From JAVBNC01 sp031551765 (GTDB lineage Bacteria; Desulfobacterota; Desulfovibrionia; Desulfovibrionales; Desulfovibrionaceae): a stretch of 54,714 nucleotides of DNA. The DNA lies in the NCBI GenBank assembly GCA_031551765.1, contig JAVBNC010000094.1, forward strand, positions 1 through 54,714, given 5' to 3'. This document shows, piece by piece, positions 38,422 to 45,270 of this stretch. The notes under the pieces are model-generated. The model made no database searches. It had not been told where the DNA came from and saw nothing but the letters and a program-made list of their open reading frames with translations. The position numbers and the translations under genes are program-made. Position 1 is the stretch's first letter; every line of letters starts with the position of its first letter.

Positions 38422-39564
38422 ATGAACTGGCAGGAAGAGAAACGCCGCCACCTGGCCAAGGTGCGGCGGGTGGTGGTGAAAGTGGGCAGCGCCGTGCTGG
38501 CTTCCAAGGAAGGGCTGGACCATTCGCGCGTGGAACACCTTGCGGCCCAGATCTGCACCCTGCACGACCGGGGACTGGACGTGGTGCTGGTGACTTCCGG
38601 CGCGGTGGCCGCCGGGCGCGGGGTGTTGCGCAAGCGCTGCGAAATAGCGGGCCTGCCGGACAAGCAGGCCGCCGCCGCCGTGGGCCAGAGCCGGCTCATG
38701 CACGTCTACGACCTGGCTTTCGCGGCCAGAGACAAAGTTTCGGCCCAGGTGCTGCTGACCAGGGAAGACCTGCGCAGCCGCCAGCGTTTTCTGAACGCCC
38801 GCAACACCTTTGCCGCGCTGCTTTCCTGGCGGGCCATTCCCGTGGTCAATGAAAACGACACCGTGGCCGTGCAGGAACTGAAGTTCGGCGACAACGACTG
38901 TCTGGCCGGGCTGCTCCTCAACCTTACGGAAGCGGATCTGTTCGTGAACCTGACCTCGGCTTCCGGCGTGCTGGATTCGGACCCGGACAAAAACCCGGAT
39001 GCCAAGCTGCTCACCCACATCGACAACGTGCAGGCCCTGAAGCTGAACGAACTGTGCGGCGCCAAAACCAGCTTGGGCAGCGGGGGCATGCACTCCAAGA
39101 TGCTGGCGGCCCAGCGCGCGGCGCAGTTGGGTGTGCCCACCAGCATCGTGCCGGGGCGGGAGCCGGGCATTCTCATCCGGGTGCTGGACGGGGAAGACGT
39201 GGGCACCTGGGTGCGGGCTTCCGGCAAATCCGTGTCCCGGCGCAAGTTCTGGCTGGCCTACAACGCGGAGCCTTCCGGCACGCTGGTCATTGACGCGGGC
39301 GCGGCCAAGGCCGTGGTTTCCGGCGGCAAAAGCCTGCTGCCCGCCGGGATCGCCAAGGTGGAAGGCGGGTTCGGGCAGGGCGCGCTGGTGCGCATAGCCA
39401 ACGCTGGCGGAGACGTTTTGGCCGTGGGCCTGTGCAACTATTCCGCCGCCGAATTGAAACGCGTCCTGGGCAAAAGCCTTGCGGGCCGTGCTGCCGAGGG
39501 CGAGGAAAAGGCCTACGCGGAAGCGGTGCACCGCGACAACATGCTGCTGCACGCGGCCGTCTGA
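38422..39564 (+). CDS. proB: Glutamate 5-kinase
   Basis: First step of proline synthesis: ATP-dependent phosphorylation of glutamate. The 380-residue protein carries the amino-acid kinase domain (VVVKVGSAVLASKEGL at the N-terminus; VTSGAVAAGRGVL near residue 56; PVVNENDTVAV near 147; GTKTS-like CGAKTSLGSGGMHSKMLAA near 212) and a C-terminal PUA domain (from about 275: GTLVIDAGAAKAVVSGGKSL). ATG 38422 follows AAGGAG. proA is not in the window. The next gene starts 13 nt later, so proB may be cotranscribed with the REC-PAS-PAS gene. Confidence 0.95.
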   Translation: MNWQEEKRRHLAKVRRVVVKVGSAVLASKEGLDHSRVEHLAAQICTLHDRGLDVVLVTSGAVAAGRGVLRKRCEIAGLPDKQAAAAVGQSRLMHVYDLAFAARDKVSAQVLLTREDLRSRQRFLNARNTFAALLSWRAIPVVNENDTVAVQELKFGDNDCLAGLLLNLTEADLFVNLTSASGVLDSDPDKNPDAKLLTHIDNVQALKLNELCGAKTSLGSGGMHSKMLAAQRAAQLGVPTSIVPGREPGILIRVLDGEDVGTWVRASGKSVSRRKFWLAYNAEPSGTLVIDAGAAKAVVSGGKSLLPAGIAKVEGGFGQGALVRIANAGGDVLAVGLCNYSAAELKRVLGKSLAGRAAEGEEKAYAEAVHRDNMLLHAAV

Positions 39565-39577
39565 GCGGGAACGGGCC

Positions 39578-40696
39578 ATGGCCGCGACAGCCCTTTGCGT
39601 GCTTCTGGTGGAAGACGACCCCGTGGCCGCGCTGATGCTGCGCCGTCTGGTGGAGAAAGAAGGCCACCGGGTCTGCGGCGTGGTCGCCCGTGGTTCGGAA
39701 GTGCGTCCCGCCGTGGTTTCGTTGCGGCCTGACGTGCTGCTCATGGATATCCACCTGGAAGACGGGCAGGACGGGCTTTCGTTGACCCGCACCCTCAGCC
39801 GCGAAATGCAGGTGCCGGTCATCGTCATCACCGGCACTTCGGACCAGAAGGTCATGGCCGGGGTGGCGGAAAGCGGAGCGCTGGGCTTCATCCAGAAACC
39901 GGTGAGCGCGGACGCCCTGAAGGTGAACCTGCGCCTGGCCGTGCACCGTTCCAACCTGGAGAAGAAGCTGCGGGCCAGCGAGCGCCAGCACCGCAACATT
40001 TTCGACAACGCGGCCGTGGGCATTTACGTCTGCCACCCGGACGGCTATTTCCTCACCTGCAACCAGGCCTTTGCCGCCATGCTGGGCTACGACGGCCCGC
40101 AGGAGCTTATCCGCGCGCTGCCGCTGCCGGACGAGCAGCTCTATGACGACGCGGGCCGCAGGGCGGAACTGCTCGCACTGCTGCGGGAAAAGGGCGAGGT
40201 TTCCGGGTTCGAATCCAAGGTCTACGGCCGGGATGGGGACATGCTCTGGATAGAAGAGCATTGTTCCGCCGTGCTGGACGAAAGCGGGAACCTGGCCAGC
40301 TACGAGGGCGTGGTCATCAACGTGACCGCCCGGAAACAGGCCGAGGAGGCCTTTCAGCTGGCCTATCTCCTGCTGCAGAGCACCATGGACGCCGTGCGCG
40401 AAGCCATTCTGGTGACGGACCTGCACGGCTTTCTGATCATGGCCAACAAGGCCGCGCGGGACTTGTTCGGCACGGCTCTGGAAGAGGGCACGAAAATACC
40501 GGCCGAGGGTTTTGACGCGCCGCACACCCCCTACGCCCGTTTTCTTCAGGACAAGGGCGCCCATTCCGGGGAAATGCGGCTGGGCAAGAGTGATGTGTTT
40601 TTTCTGGCCGAGGTCGCGCCCTACCACACCCCGGAAGGCGCGGTCATCGGAGCTGTGCATACGCTGCGCCGTCTCTCCGGCGAACAGAGTTGCTAA
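39578..40696 (+). CDS. Receiver-PAS-PAS protein without output domain
   Basis: A 372-residue cytoplasmic signalling protein. Residues 1 to about 125 form a receiver (VLLVEDDPVAALML, phospho-Asp in LLMDIHLEDGQDGL, Lys in IQKPVSADALK). Two PAS domains follow, about 133-255 (FDNAAVGIYVCHPDGYFLTC ... GYDG ... SYEGVVINVTARKQAEEA) and about 262-370 (MDAVREAILVTDLHGFLIMA ... VIGAVHTLRRL). No histidine kinase, GGDEF, EAL or DNA-binding domain is present, so it may signal through protein contacts. The start is ATG 39578. It lies tightly between proB (13 nt) and a small Cys protein gene (9 nt), an odd setting for a signalling protein. Confidence 0.82.
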   Translation: MAATALCVLLVEDDPVAALMLRRLVEKEGHRVCGVVARGSEVRPAVVSLRPDVLLMDIHLEDGQDGLSLTRTLSREMQVPVIVITGTSDQKVMAGVAESGALGFIQKPVSADALKVNLRLAVHRSNLEKKLRASERQHRNIFDNAAVGIYVCHPDGYFLTCNQAFAAMLGYDGPQELIRALPLPDEQLYDDAGRRAELLALLREKGEVSGFESKVYGRDGDMLWIEEHCSAVLDESGNLASYEGVVINVTARKQAEEAFQLAYLLLQSTMDAVREAILVTDLHGFLIMANKAARDLFGTALEEGTKIPAEGFDAPHTPYARFLQDKGAHSGEMRLGKSDVFFLAEVAPYHTPEGAVIGAVHTLRRLSGEQSC

Positions 40697-40705
40697 AGGG
40701 TTTGT

Positions 40706-40984
40706 ATGCGTAAACACCAATTCGTGAAAGAAGATTGCAACTGCGCGCGCAAGGCCACCTATTTCCGCTGCAAGTACTGCGGGGCCATGGAATACAAGAG
40801 CGTGCGGGAAATCCGGGCCCTGCCCGCCGTGCAGGCTTCCTGCTTCAATCAGGAAGCGCCCCAGGTTCCGCCGCAGGATGTGTTCAAGGGCCTGATGGGC
40901 GGCACCTTCGACTGCCTGTCCCCGGACTATGAAACCTACTCGGCGCAGCAAAAGGAAGCGCTGCGCAAAGAAAGTTCCGGCTGA
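40706..40984 (+). CDS. Small Cys-rich (zinc-ribbon-like) protein, 92 residues
   Basis: Not recognised. The N-terminal half has cysteines spaced like a zinc or Fe-S ligand set (EDCNCARKATYFRCKYCGAMEY is the region, residues 10-31), with CxC and CxxC pairs 10 apart, followed by a further Cys near residue 46. The C-terminal half is polar and may be disordered. It starts 9 nt after the REC-PAS-PAS gene and shares its strand, so the two are probably cotranscribed and possibly functional partners. AAAGGG lies 9 nt before the ATG. The composition and the tight spacing support a real gene. Confidence 0.68.
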   Translation: MRKHQFVKEDCNCARKATYFRCKYCGAMEYKSVREIRALPAVQASCFNQEAPQVPPQDVFKGLMGGTFDCLSPDYETYSAQQKEALRKESSG

Positions 40985-41090
40985 CGGCGGGCCTTGCGGT
41001 AGTTTTTTTGCCCGCCCCGGTGTACAAAGAAGGCGGGGCCGCCTTTGCGCGCCCTATGACGGTATTTCAAACTCCACTTTGGAGGCATGT

Positions 41091-42266
41091 ATGGCGATAT
41101 TGAAAATGGCCGATCTCGCCCTTGGCGGCAAACGCGTGCTGATCCGGGAAGACCTGAACGTGCCCGTGAAAGACGGCCGCGTCACCAGCGACGCCCGCAT
41201 CCGGGCCGCCCTGCCCACCATCCGTCTGGCTCTGGAAGCCGGGGCCAAGGTCATGGTGCTCTCCCACCTGGGCCGCCCCACGGAAGGGGAGTATGCGGAA
41301 GAGTTTTCCATGGCCCCGGTGGCCGCGCGTCTGAGCGAGCTTCTGGGCCGCCCCGTGCCCCTGGTCAAAGATTACCTGGACGGCGTGAACCTTGAAGCCG
41401 GTCAGCTGGTGCTCTGCGAAAACGTGCGTTTCAACAAGGGTGAGAAAAAGGACAATGAGGATTTGGGCCGCAAGTACGCGGCGCTATGCGATATTTTCGT
41501 GATGGACGCGTTCGGCACGGCCCACAGAGCGGAAGCCACCACCAGCGCGGTGGCCAAGTTCGCGCCCGTGGCCTGCGCCGGTCCCCTGCTGGCGGCGGAG
41601 CTGGAAGCCCTGGAAAAAGCCGTGGCCAATCCGGCCCGGCCGCTTATCGCCATTATCGGCGGTTCCAAGGTTTCCACCAAGCTGACTATTCTGGACGCCC
41701 TGTCCGCCAAGGTGGACAAGCTCATTGTGGGGGGGGGCATTGCCAACAATTTCCTGGCCGCAGCGGGCTACCCCGTGGGCAAATCCCTGTACGAGCCGGA
41801 CCTGGTGGCGGAAGCCGCGCGGCTGATGCAGGCCGCCAAAGCCAAGGGCGGGGAAAGTCCCCTGCCCCTGGACGTGGTGGTGGGCAAGGAATTTTCCGCC
41901 GACAGCCCCGCCACGGTGAAAGACGTCAAGGACGTGGCCCCGGAAGACATGATTCTGGACATAGGCCCCAAAACCTCGGCCCTGTATCGCGAGATGTTGC
42001 TCAAAGCCGGCACCATTGTCTGGAACGGCCCGGTGGGCGCGTTTGAACTTGAACCTTTCAGCGCGGGTACGAAAGCGCTGTGCAAGGCCGTGGCGGACAG
42101 CCCCGCCTTTTCCATAGCCGGCGGCGGCGATACCCTGGCGGCCGTGGACAGCTACAAAGTGGAAGACAAAATATCCTACCTCTCCACCGGGGGCGGCGCG
42201 TTTCTCGAGTTCTTGGAAGGCAAGACTCTGCCCGCCGTGGCCGTGCTGGAAGAGCGCGGTAAATAA
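41091..42266 (+). CDS. pgk: Phosphoglycerate kinase
   Basis: Glycolytic/gluconeogenic transfer of phosphate between 1,3-bisphosphoglycerate and ADP. The 391-residue protein shows the N-terminal substrate block VLIREDLNVPVKDGRV, SHLGRPT near residue 62, LCENVRFNKGEKKDNE, the hinge PLIAIIGGSKVSTKL near 190, and the C-terminal nucleotide block VWNGPVGAFE and SIAGGGDTLAAV. ATG 41091 follows TTGGAGG; the frame is open to 40929 but that part overlaps the previous gene. It is followed by a strong terminator. fba lies 7.6 kb away on the other strand. Confidence 0.96.
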   Translation: MAILKMADLALGGKRVLIREDLNVPVKDGRVTSDARIRAALPTIRLALEAGAKVMVLSHLGRPTEGEYAEEFSMAPVAARLSELLGRPVPLVKDYLDGVNLEAGQLVLCENVRFNKGEKKDNEDLGRKYAALCDIFVMDAFGTAHRAEATTSAVAKFAPVACAGPLLAAELEALEKAVANPARPLIAIIGGSKVSTKLTILDALSAKVDKLIVGGGIANNFLAAAGYPVGKSLYEPDLVAEAARLMQAAKAKGGESPLPLDVVVGKEFSADSPATVKDVKDVAPEDMILDIGPKTSALYREMLLKAGTIVWNGPVGAFELEPFSAGTKALCKAVADSPAFSIAGGGDTLAAVDSYKVEDKISYLSTGGGAFLEFLEGKTLPAVAVLEERGK

Positions 42267-42291
42267 GCGCGGCAGATATACGTGAATAAGC

Positions 42292-42330
42292 GCCTGCCCT
42301 GGTATCGCGTATCAGGGCAGGCATTTTTTT
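42292..42330 (+). terminator. Rho-independent terminator of pgk
   Basis: GCCTGCCCTG (42292-42301) pairs perfectly with CAGGGCAGGC (42313-42322), loop GTATCGCGTAT, followed by A and T7. Confidence 0.93.
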
Positions 42331-42331
42331 G

Positions 42332-42455
42332 GAGCAGATTGACATTGAAAATGTTCATCTGCTCTGCAAGGATTTGTCCTCAAATCCTTGCCGCGAGATT
42401 GGCGTAGGCGGGCTTTGCCCGCCGTTAAGCGACAATCTCAAAGCGAAACTGCTCT
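42332..42455 (+). repeat. Intergenic repeat module A (copy 5)
   Basis: GAGCAGATTGACATTGAAAA ... GCAAGGATTTGTCCTCAAAT ... GATTGGCGTAGGCGGGCTTT ... GCGACAATCTCAAAGCG ... CTGCTC. This copy keeps the short AAGC-type central loop and is the clearest complete example together with 7818. It abuts the pgk terminator. Confidence 0.85.
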
Positions 42456-42491
42456 GGTTGCCGAAGCCAATGAAGAGTGAGAGCAGGGCGC

Positions 42492-42865
42492 AATGCGGCA
42501 CGTCCTGTGCCGCCCCCTACGGGCGTCGCTACGCTCCGTGCGCAACCGCTTCCTGCGGTTGCGTTTTTCCCTGTACCAGCCAAGGGGCACGCCCCTTGGA
42601 ACCCATTCAGGGTGGATACGGGAGTATTGTCTTTTACTACCCGTCATCCTGAGCGCAGCGAAGGATCCATCTTAATGTTTTCCGCTTTTTCGTGCGCAGG
42701 AAAAGGCAAAAGGCAGAGAAGATGGATCCTTCACTGCGCTCAGGGTGACGTGCGGCAAAAAACGGCGCTCCCTTCCCCACCCTGTCGCGGGGTCAAGGGG
42801 GCTCAGCCCCCTTGCGGGTGCGGGGCAGCGCCCTGCTTTCGTTTTTGGATGGCTTCGACAGCTAT
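42492..42865 (+). repeat. Repeat mosaic: I, C-half, E pair, C variant
   Basis: 42492-42563 is module I (ATGCGGCACGTCCTGTGCCG). 42581-42615 is half of module C (CCAAGGGGCACGCCCCTTGG...CATTCAGGGTGGATAC). 42641-42752 is module E as an inverted pair (CGTCATCCTGAGCGCAGCGA ... AAGATGGATCCTTCACTGCG). 42776-42865 is a C variant ending GGATGGCTTCGACAGC. With module A at 42332 they fill the 610-nt gap between pgk and the hydrolase gene. No gene was found. Confidence 0.75.
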
Positions 42866-42876
42866 TTTGAACAGTG

Positions 42877-44328
42877 TTAGCGCTGATTACGGCGCGGGCC
42901 GGAGCGTTTGGTGGCGTTGGCCTTGGGCGCGGCGCTCTGGGTGGCGTTGGCCGCGGGGGCCAGCGTGGCGTTCTTTGTGGCGTTGGCCTGGGGCTGAACG
43001 GTTTTTCTTCCGCTCTGTTTAGGCGGGGTGGTTTCCGCTTCCGCCAGGGGCGGCAGAGGCGCTCCCAGGGCTTTCTGGAAAAAGTCCGTGAGAAACGCGG
43101 TTCTGGCCTGCCGCGCGGCGTTATCTTTGGGAGTGTTCCTACCGCACATGGCCGGGAAGGATTCTATGAGCGACTGCGGGCACATGGACTGCACGGAGTA
43201 ATGGCTGGCGCCGGGAATGGACAACCACTGCGTGCCGGGCGGAAACTGGCCGCGCAGCCGGGCGGCGTTGGAAGAGGGGGGGTAGAGCTCGTCATTTTCC
43301 ACGCTGACAATGGCCATGGCTACCGGCAGGGAACGCAGGTCCTGCCCCTGGAACAGCGCGGCCAGGCCGGGGGTGAGCAGGGCGGCCGCTTTGACGGCCC
43401 GCGTTGCGGCCGGGCGGCGAGAGGTTTTGGCGGGGACGACGCGCACGGGGCTGGGCAGGGGGGAAGGCATGGCTTCCGGGTTTTCCTCTCCGGTTTCTTT
43501 GGAAGCGGCCTCGGCGGGAGCAGGGGGCGGCGCGTTCTGTCGAGGCGGTTCCAGGGGGGCGGGTTTGCTCAGCGCGTCCAGGCGGGGGGTGAGCACGTCG
43601 GTCCCCAGTTGGGAAAGCAGCAAAGCGGCTTCCTTTTCCAACTGGGGATACTGTGCTTTGGCCCAGGGTGTGCAGTAGGGATCAATGCCGGGATCTTCGG
43701 CGCAGTACGCGGGAAGTTTGGTCACATCCGGCCGCGCGCCCAGAAGCTGCAGCACCGTGGCGCTGCCGGAGCCGACACCCAGAAGGCCGATACGGCTTTC
43801 ATCGATAATAGCCGAGAGTTCCGGGTGCGCGAGCAGGGTTTCCAGCGTCAGCAGCAGGTGCAGGGGGCGGTCCTGAAGCAGGGAGGCCCTGTAAATGTCG
43901 GAGGTGTCGTCCATGTTGTCATGGGGGTGGGTGGGCGCGGCCACCACAAAACCCCGGCGCGCAAGGGCTTCCGCCAGGTCATGCAGGGCGAGGCGGTTGG
44001 AGGCCGCGCCGTGCGAGATCAGGATCAGGGGGTAACGGCCCGCCACTTCGCGGCCGTTGCGGCTGGCCGTGATGGTCCAGCCGTCCAGGCGCACTTCGCG
44101 GGAAGCGCGCAGGGAAGGGTACCACACCGCGGCGTCCAGGCGCAGGCCCAGCACGGGGTCCCATATGCCCAGGGTGCGCAGGCCGGGGTGGTACTGCTGC
44201 GCCCTGGCGCCCTGGGCCAGGGCGGGAGCGGCGCAAAAAGCGGGTCCCAAAAGCGCGGCCGCGCAAACGGCAAAAAGAACGCGGCGAAAGGCGGCGCAAA
44301 AGGAGAGGGAAAAAGAGGCGCGCTTCAT
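42877..44328 (-). CDS. Secreted alpha/beta hydrolase (dienelactone-hydrolase/PAF-acetylhydrolase-like)
   Basis: A 483-residue exported protein. A long signal peptide (residues about 1-38, RVLFAVCAAALLGPAFCAAPALA) precedes an alpha/beta-hydrolase core: oxyanion strand YPLILISHGAASNRLALHDLAEALA near 98, APTHPHDNMDD, and IGLLGVGSGSATVLQLLG near 185, where the nucleophile elbow reads GVGSG. The catalytic His is in GASHYSVQ near 400. Two insertions are Pro/Ala-rich (about 255-305), and the C-terminus (about 440-483) is low-complexity with repeated NAT units. The acyl-ester substrate is unknown. Its ATG overlaps the stop of the DUF3298-type gene, so the two are translated together. Confidence 0.72.
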   Translation of the reverse strand: MKRASFSLSFCAAFRRVLFAVCAAALLGPAFCAAPALAQGARAQQYHPGLRTLGIWDPVLGLRLDAAVWYPSLRASREVRLDGWTITASRNGREVAGRYPLILISHGAASNRLALHDLAEALARRGFVVAAPTHPHDNMDDTSDIYRASLLQDRPLHLLLTLETLLAHPELSAIIDESRIGLLGVGSGSATVLQLLGARPDVTKLPAYCAEDPGIDPYCTPWAKAQYPQLEKEAALLLSQLGTDVLTPRLDALSKPAPLEPPRQNAPPPAPAEAASKETGEENPEAMPSPLPSPVRVVPAKTSRRPAATRAVKAAALLTPGLAALFQGQDLRSLPVAMAIVSVENDELYPPSSNAARLRGQFPPGTQWLSIPGASHYSVQSMCPQSLIESFPAMCGRNTPKDNAARQARTAFLTDFFQKALGAPLPPLAEAETTPPKQSGRKTVQPQANATKNATLAPAANATQSAAPKANATKRSGPRRNQR

Positions 44329-45056
44329 GAAGAACCGGGAGCTTTACCCCAAAGCGGCAGCAGCGGAGCGAAAGGCGTGAGTTTTTCCAAAGGGATGTGC
44401 ACTTCCTGGTACCCGGACGCATACGGGGCTACCTGGTAAGGGGGAAAGTGGACGACCAGGCCGCCGGCATTCAGCGAGAAGAGGTCGAAATTAACCATGT
44501 CCTCTTCCGTCCCGGCCTTGATCATGGAGCCTTCCGGGCCGTCGCCCAGTTTTTTGGTCAGCTCCGCGCGGCAGTAGCTGCTGAGAAAGGGCAGCAGCCC
44601 TTTGGTGTCACGGAAAATATCCGCGTAGGAGAGCAGACGGCCGTTGGAAAGGTCGTAGACAAAAGTGGCCATGCCCGGTTCCGGGTGCGCGCCGCCCGTG
44701 TAAGTGCTGATGGTGAAAATAACGGAAGCCACTCTGGGGGAGGCGTTCTGCAGGCTGTAGCTGATGGTGAGCTCGTACGGGAAGGCGGTGGGCAGGTCTT
44801 CTATGCCCCGGATGAACAGCGTGGACTGCCCCGTGGCCCAGATGGCCAGCTCCGTGTCCGCCACCGTGTTGCCGATGGAAGGGTAGGAGATGTGCACCCG
44901 GTATTTGTCGCTGCGCTGGGTAATGGTAAAGGCTTCCGTCTGGACCCTGTCGGTCCGCGCGGCCGCCGCCTGCGCGCCCAGCGGGGCGCAGAGCAGCCCG
45001 GCCGCCATTATGGCGGCGATGACGCGGAAAAGCGTGCTGACCGGTGCGCGGGACAT
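44325..45056 (-). CDS. Exported DUF4163/DUF3298 (RsiV-type) domain protein
   Basis: A 243-residue protein with a signal peptide (residues about 1-30, VIAAIMAAGLLCAPLGAQAAA). The middle and C-terminal part matches the DUF4163 + DUF3298 arrangement found in RsiV and in secreted Gram-negative proteins: SDKYRVHISYPSIGN, ISTYTGGAHPEPGMATFVYD, GRLLSYADIF, and the last block NFDLFSLNAGGLVVHFPPYQ followed by VAPYASG. In RsiV this domain binds lysozyme; here there is no transmembrane anchor or sigma factor, so that role is not implied. ATG 45056 follows AAAGGAT. It is first in a two-gene operon with the alpha/beta hydrolase (ATGA overlap). Confidence 0.75.
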   Translation of the reverse strand: MSRAPVSTLFRVIAAIMAAGLLCAPLGAQAAAARTDRVQTEAFTITQRSDKYRVHISYPSIGNTVADTELAIWATGQSTLFIRGIEDLPTAFPYELTISYSLQNASPRVASVIFTISTYTGGAHPEPGMATFVYDLSNGRLLSYADIFRDTKGLLPFLSSYCRAELTKKLGDGPEGSMIKAGTEEDMVNFDLFSLNAGGLVVHFPPYQVAPYASGYQEVHIPLEKLTPFAPLLPLWGKAPGSS

Positions 45057-45068
45057 GGCGATATCCTT

Positions 45069-45267
45069 TAGAGCAGTTTTCGCTTCAAATAGTCGCTTAA
45101 CGGCGGGCAAAGTTGATTCGGGCCGTCTTGGCCCTCACCCCTTCGGGGCGCCGGGGGAGGCCCCCGGCGGGCAATTCCGCCATCCTGCGGAATTGTCGCC
45201 TGCGTCTATTTGGCGGCAAGGGTTTGGGGGCAAATCCTTGCGAGCATTTCAAGTGTGAAAGACTCTA
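45069..45267 (+). repeat. Module A (copy 6) with module F inserted in its central loop
   Basis: Module A opens TAGAGCAGTTTTCGCTTCAA then ATAGTCGCTTAACGGCGGGC. It is interrupted at about 45113-45199 by module F (TTGATTCGGGCCGTCTTGGC ... GGAATTGTCGC) and resumes CCTGCGTCTATTTGGCGGCA ... GACTCTA. Module F alone occurs at 7972-8034; this copy also has an extra GCCGGGGGAGGCCCCCGGC hairpin. It lies between two minus-strand genes, 4 nt past the sensor kinase stop. Confidence 0.8.
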
Positions 45268-45270
45268 TAG

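Noticed and set aside
40200..40220. GGGTTCGAATCC as a tRNA T-arm
   Set aside because: It lies in frame in the PAS region of the REC-PAS-PAS gene and no cloverleaf can be drawn around it. No tRNA was found elsewhere.
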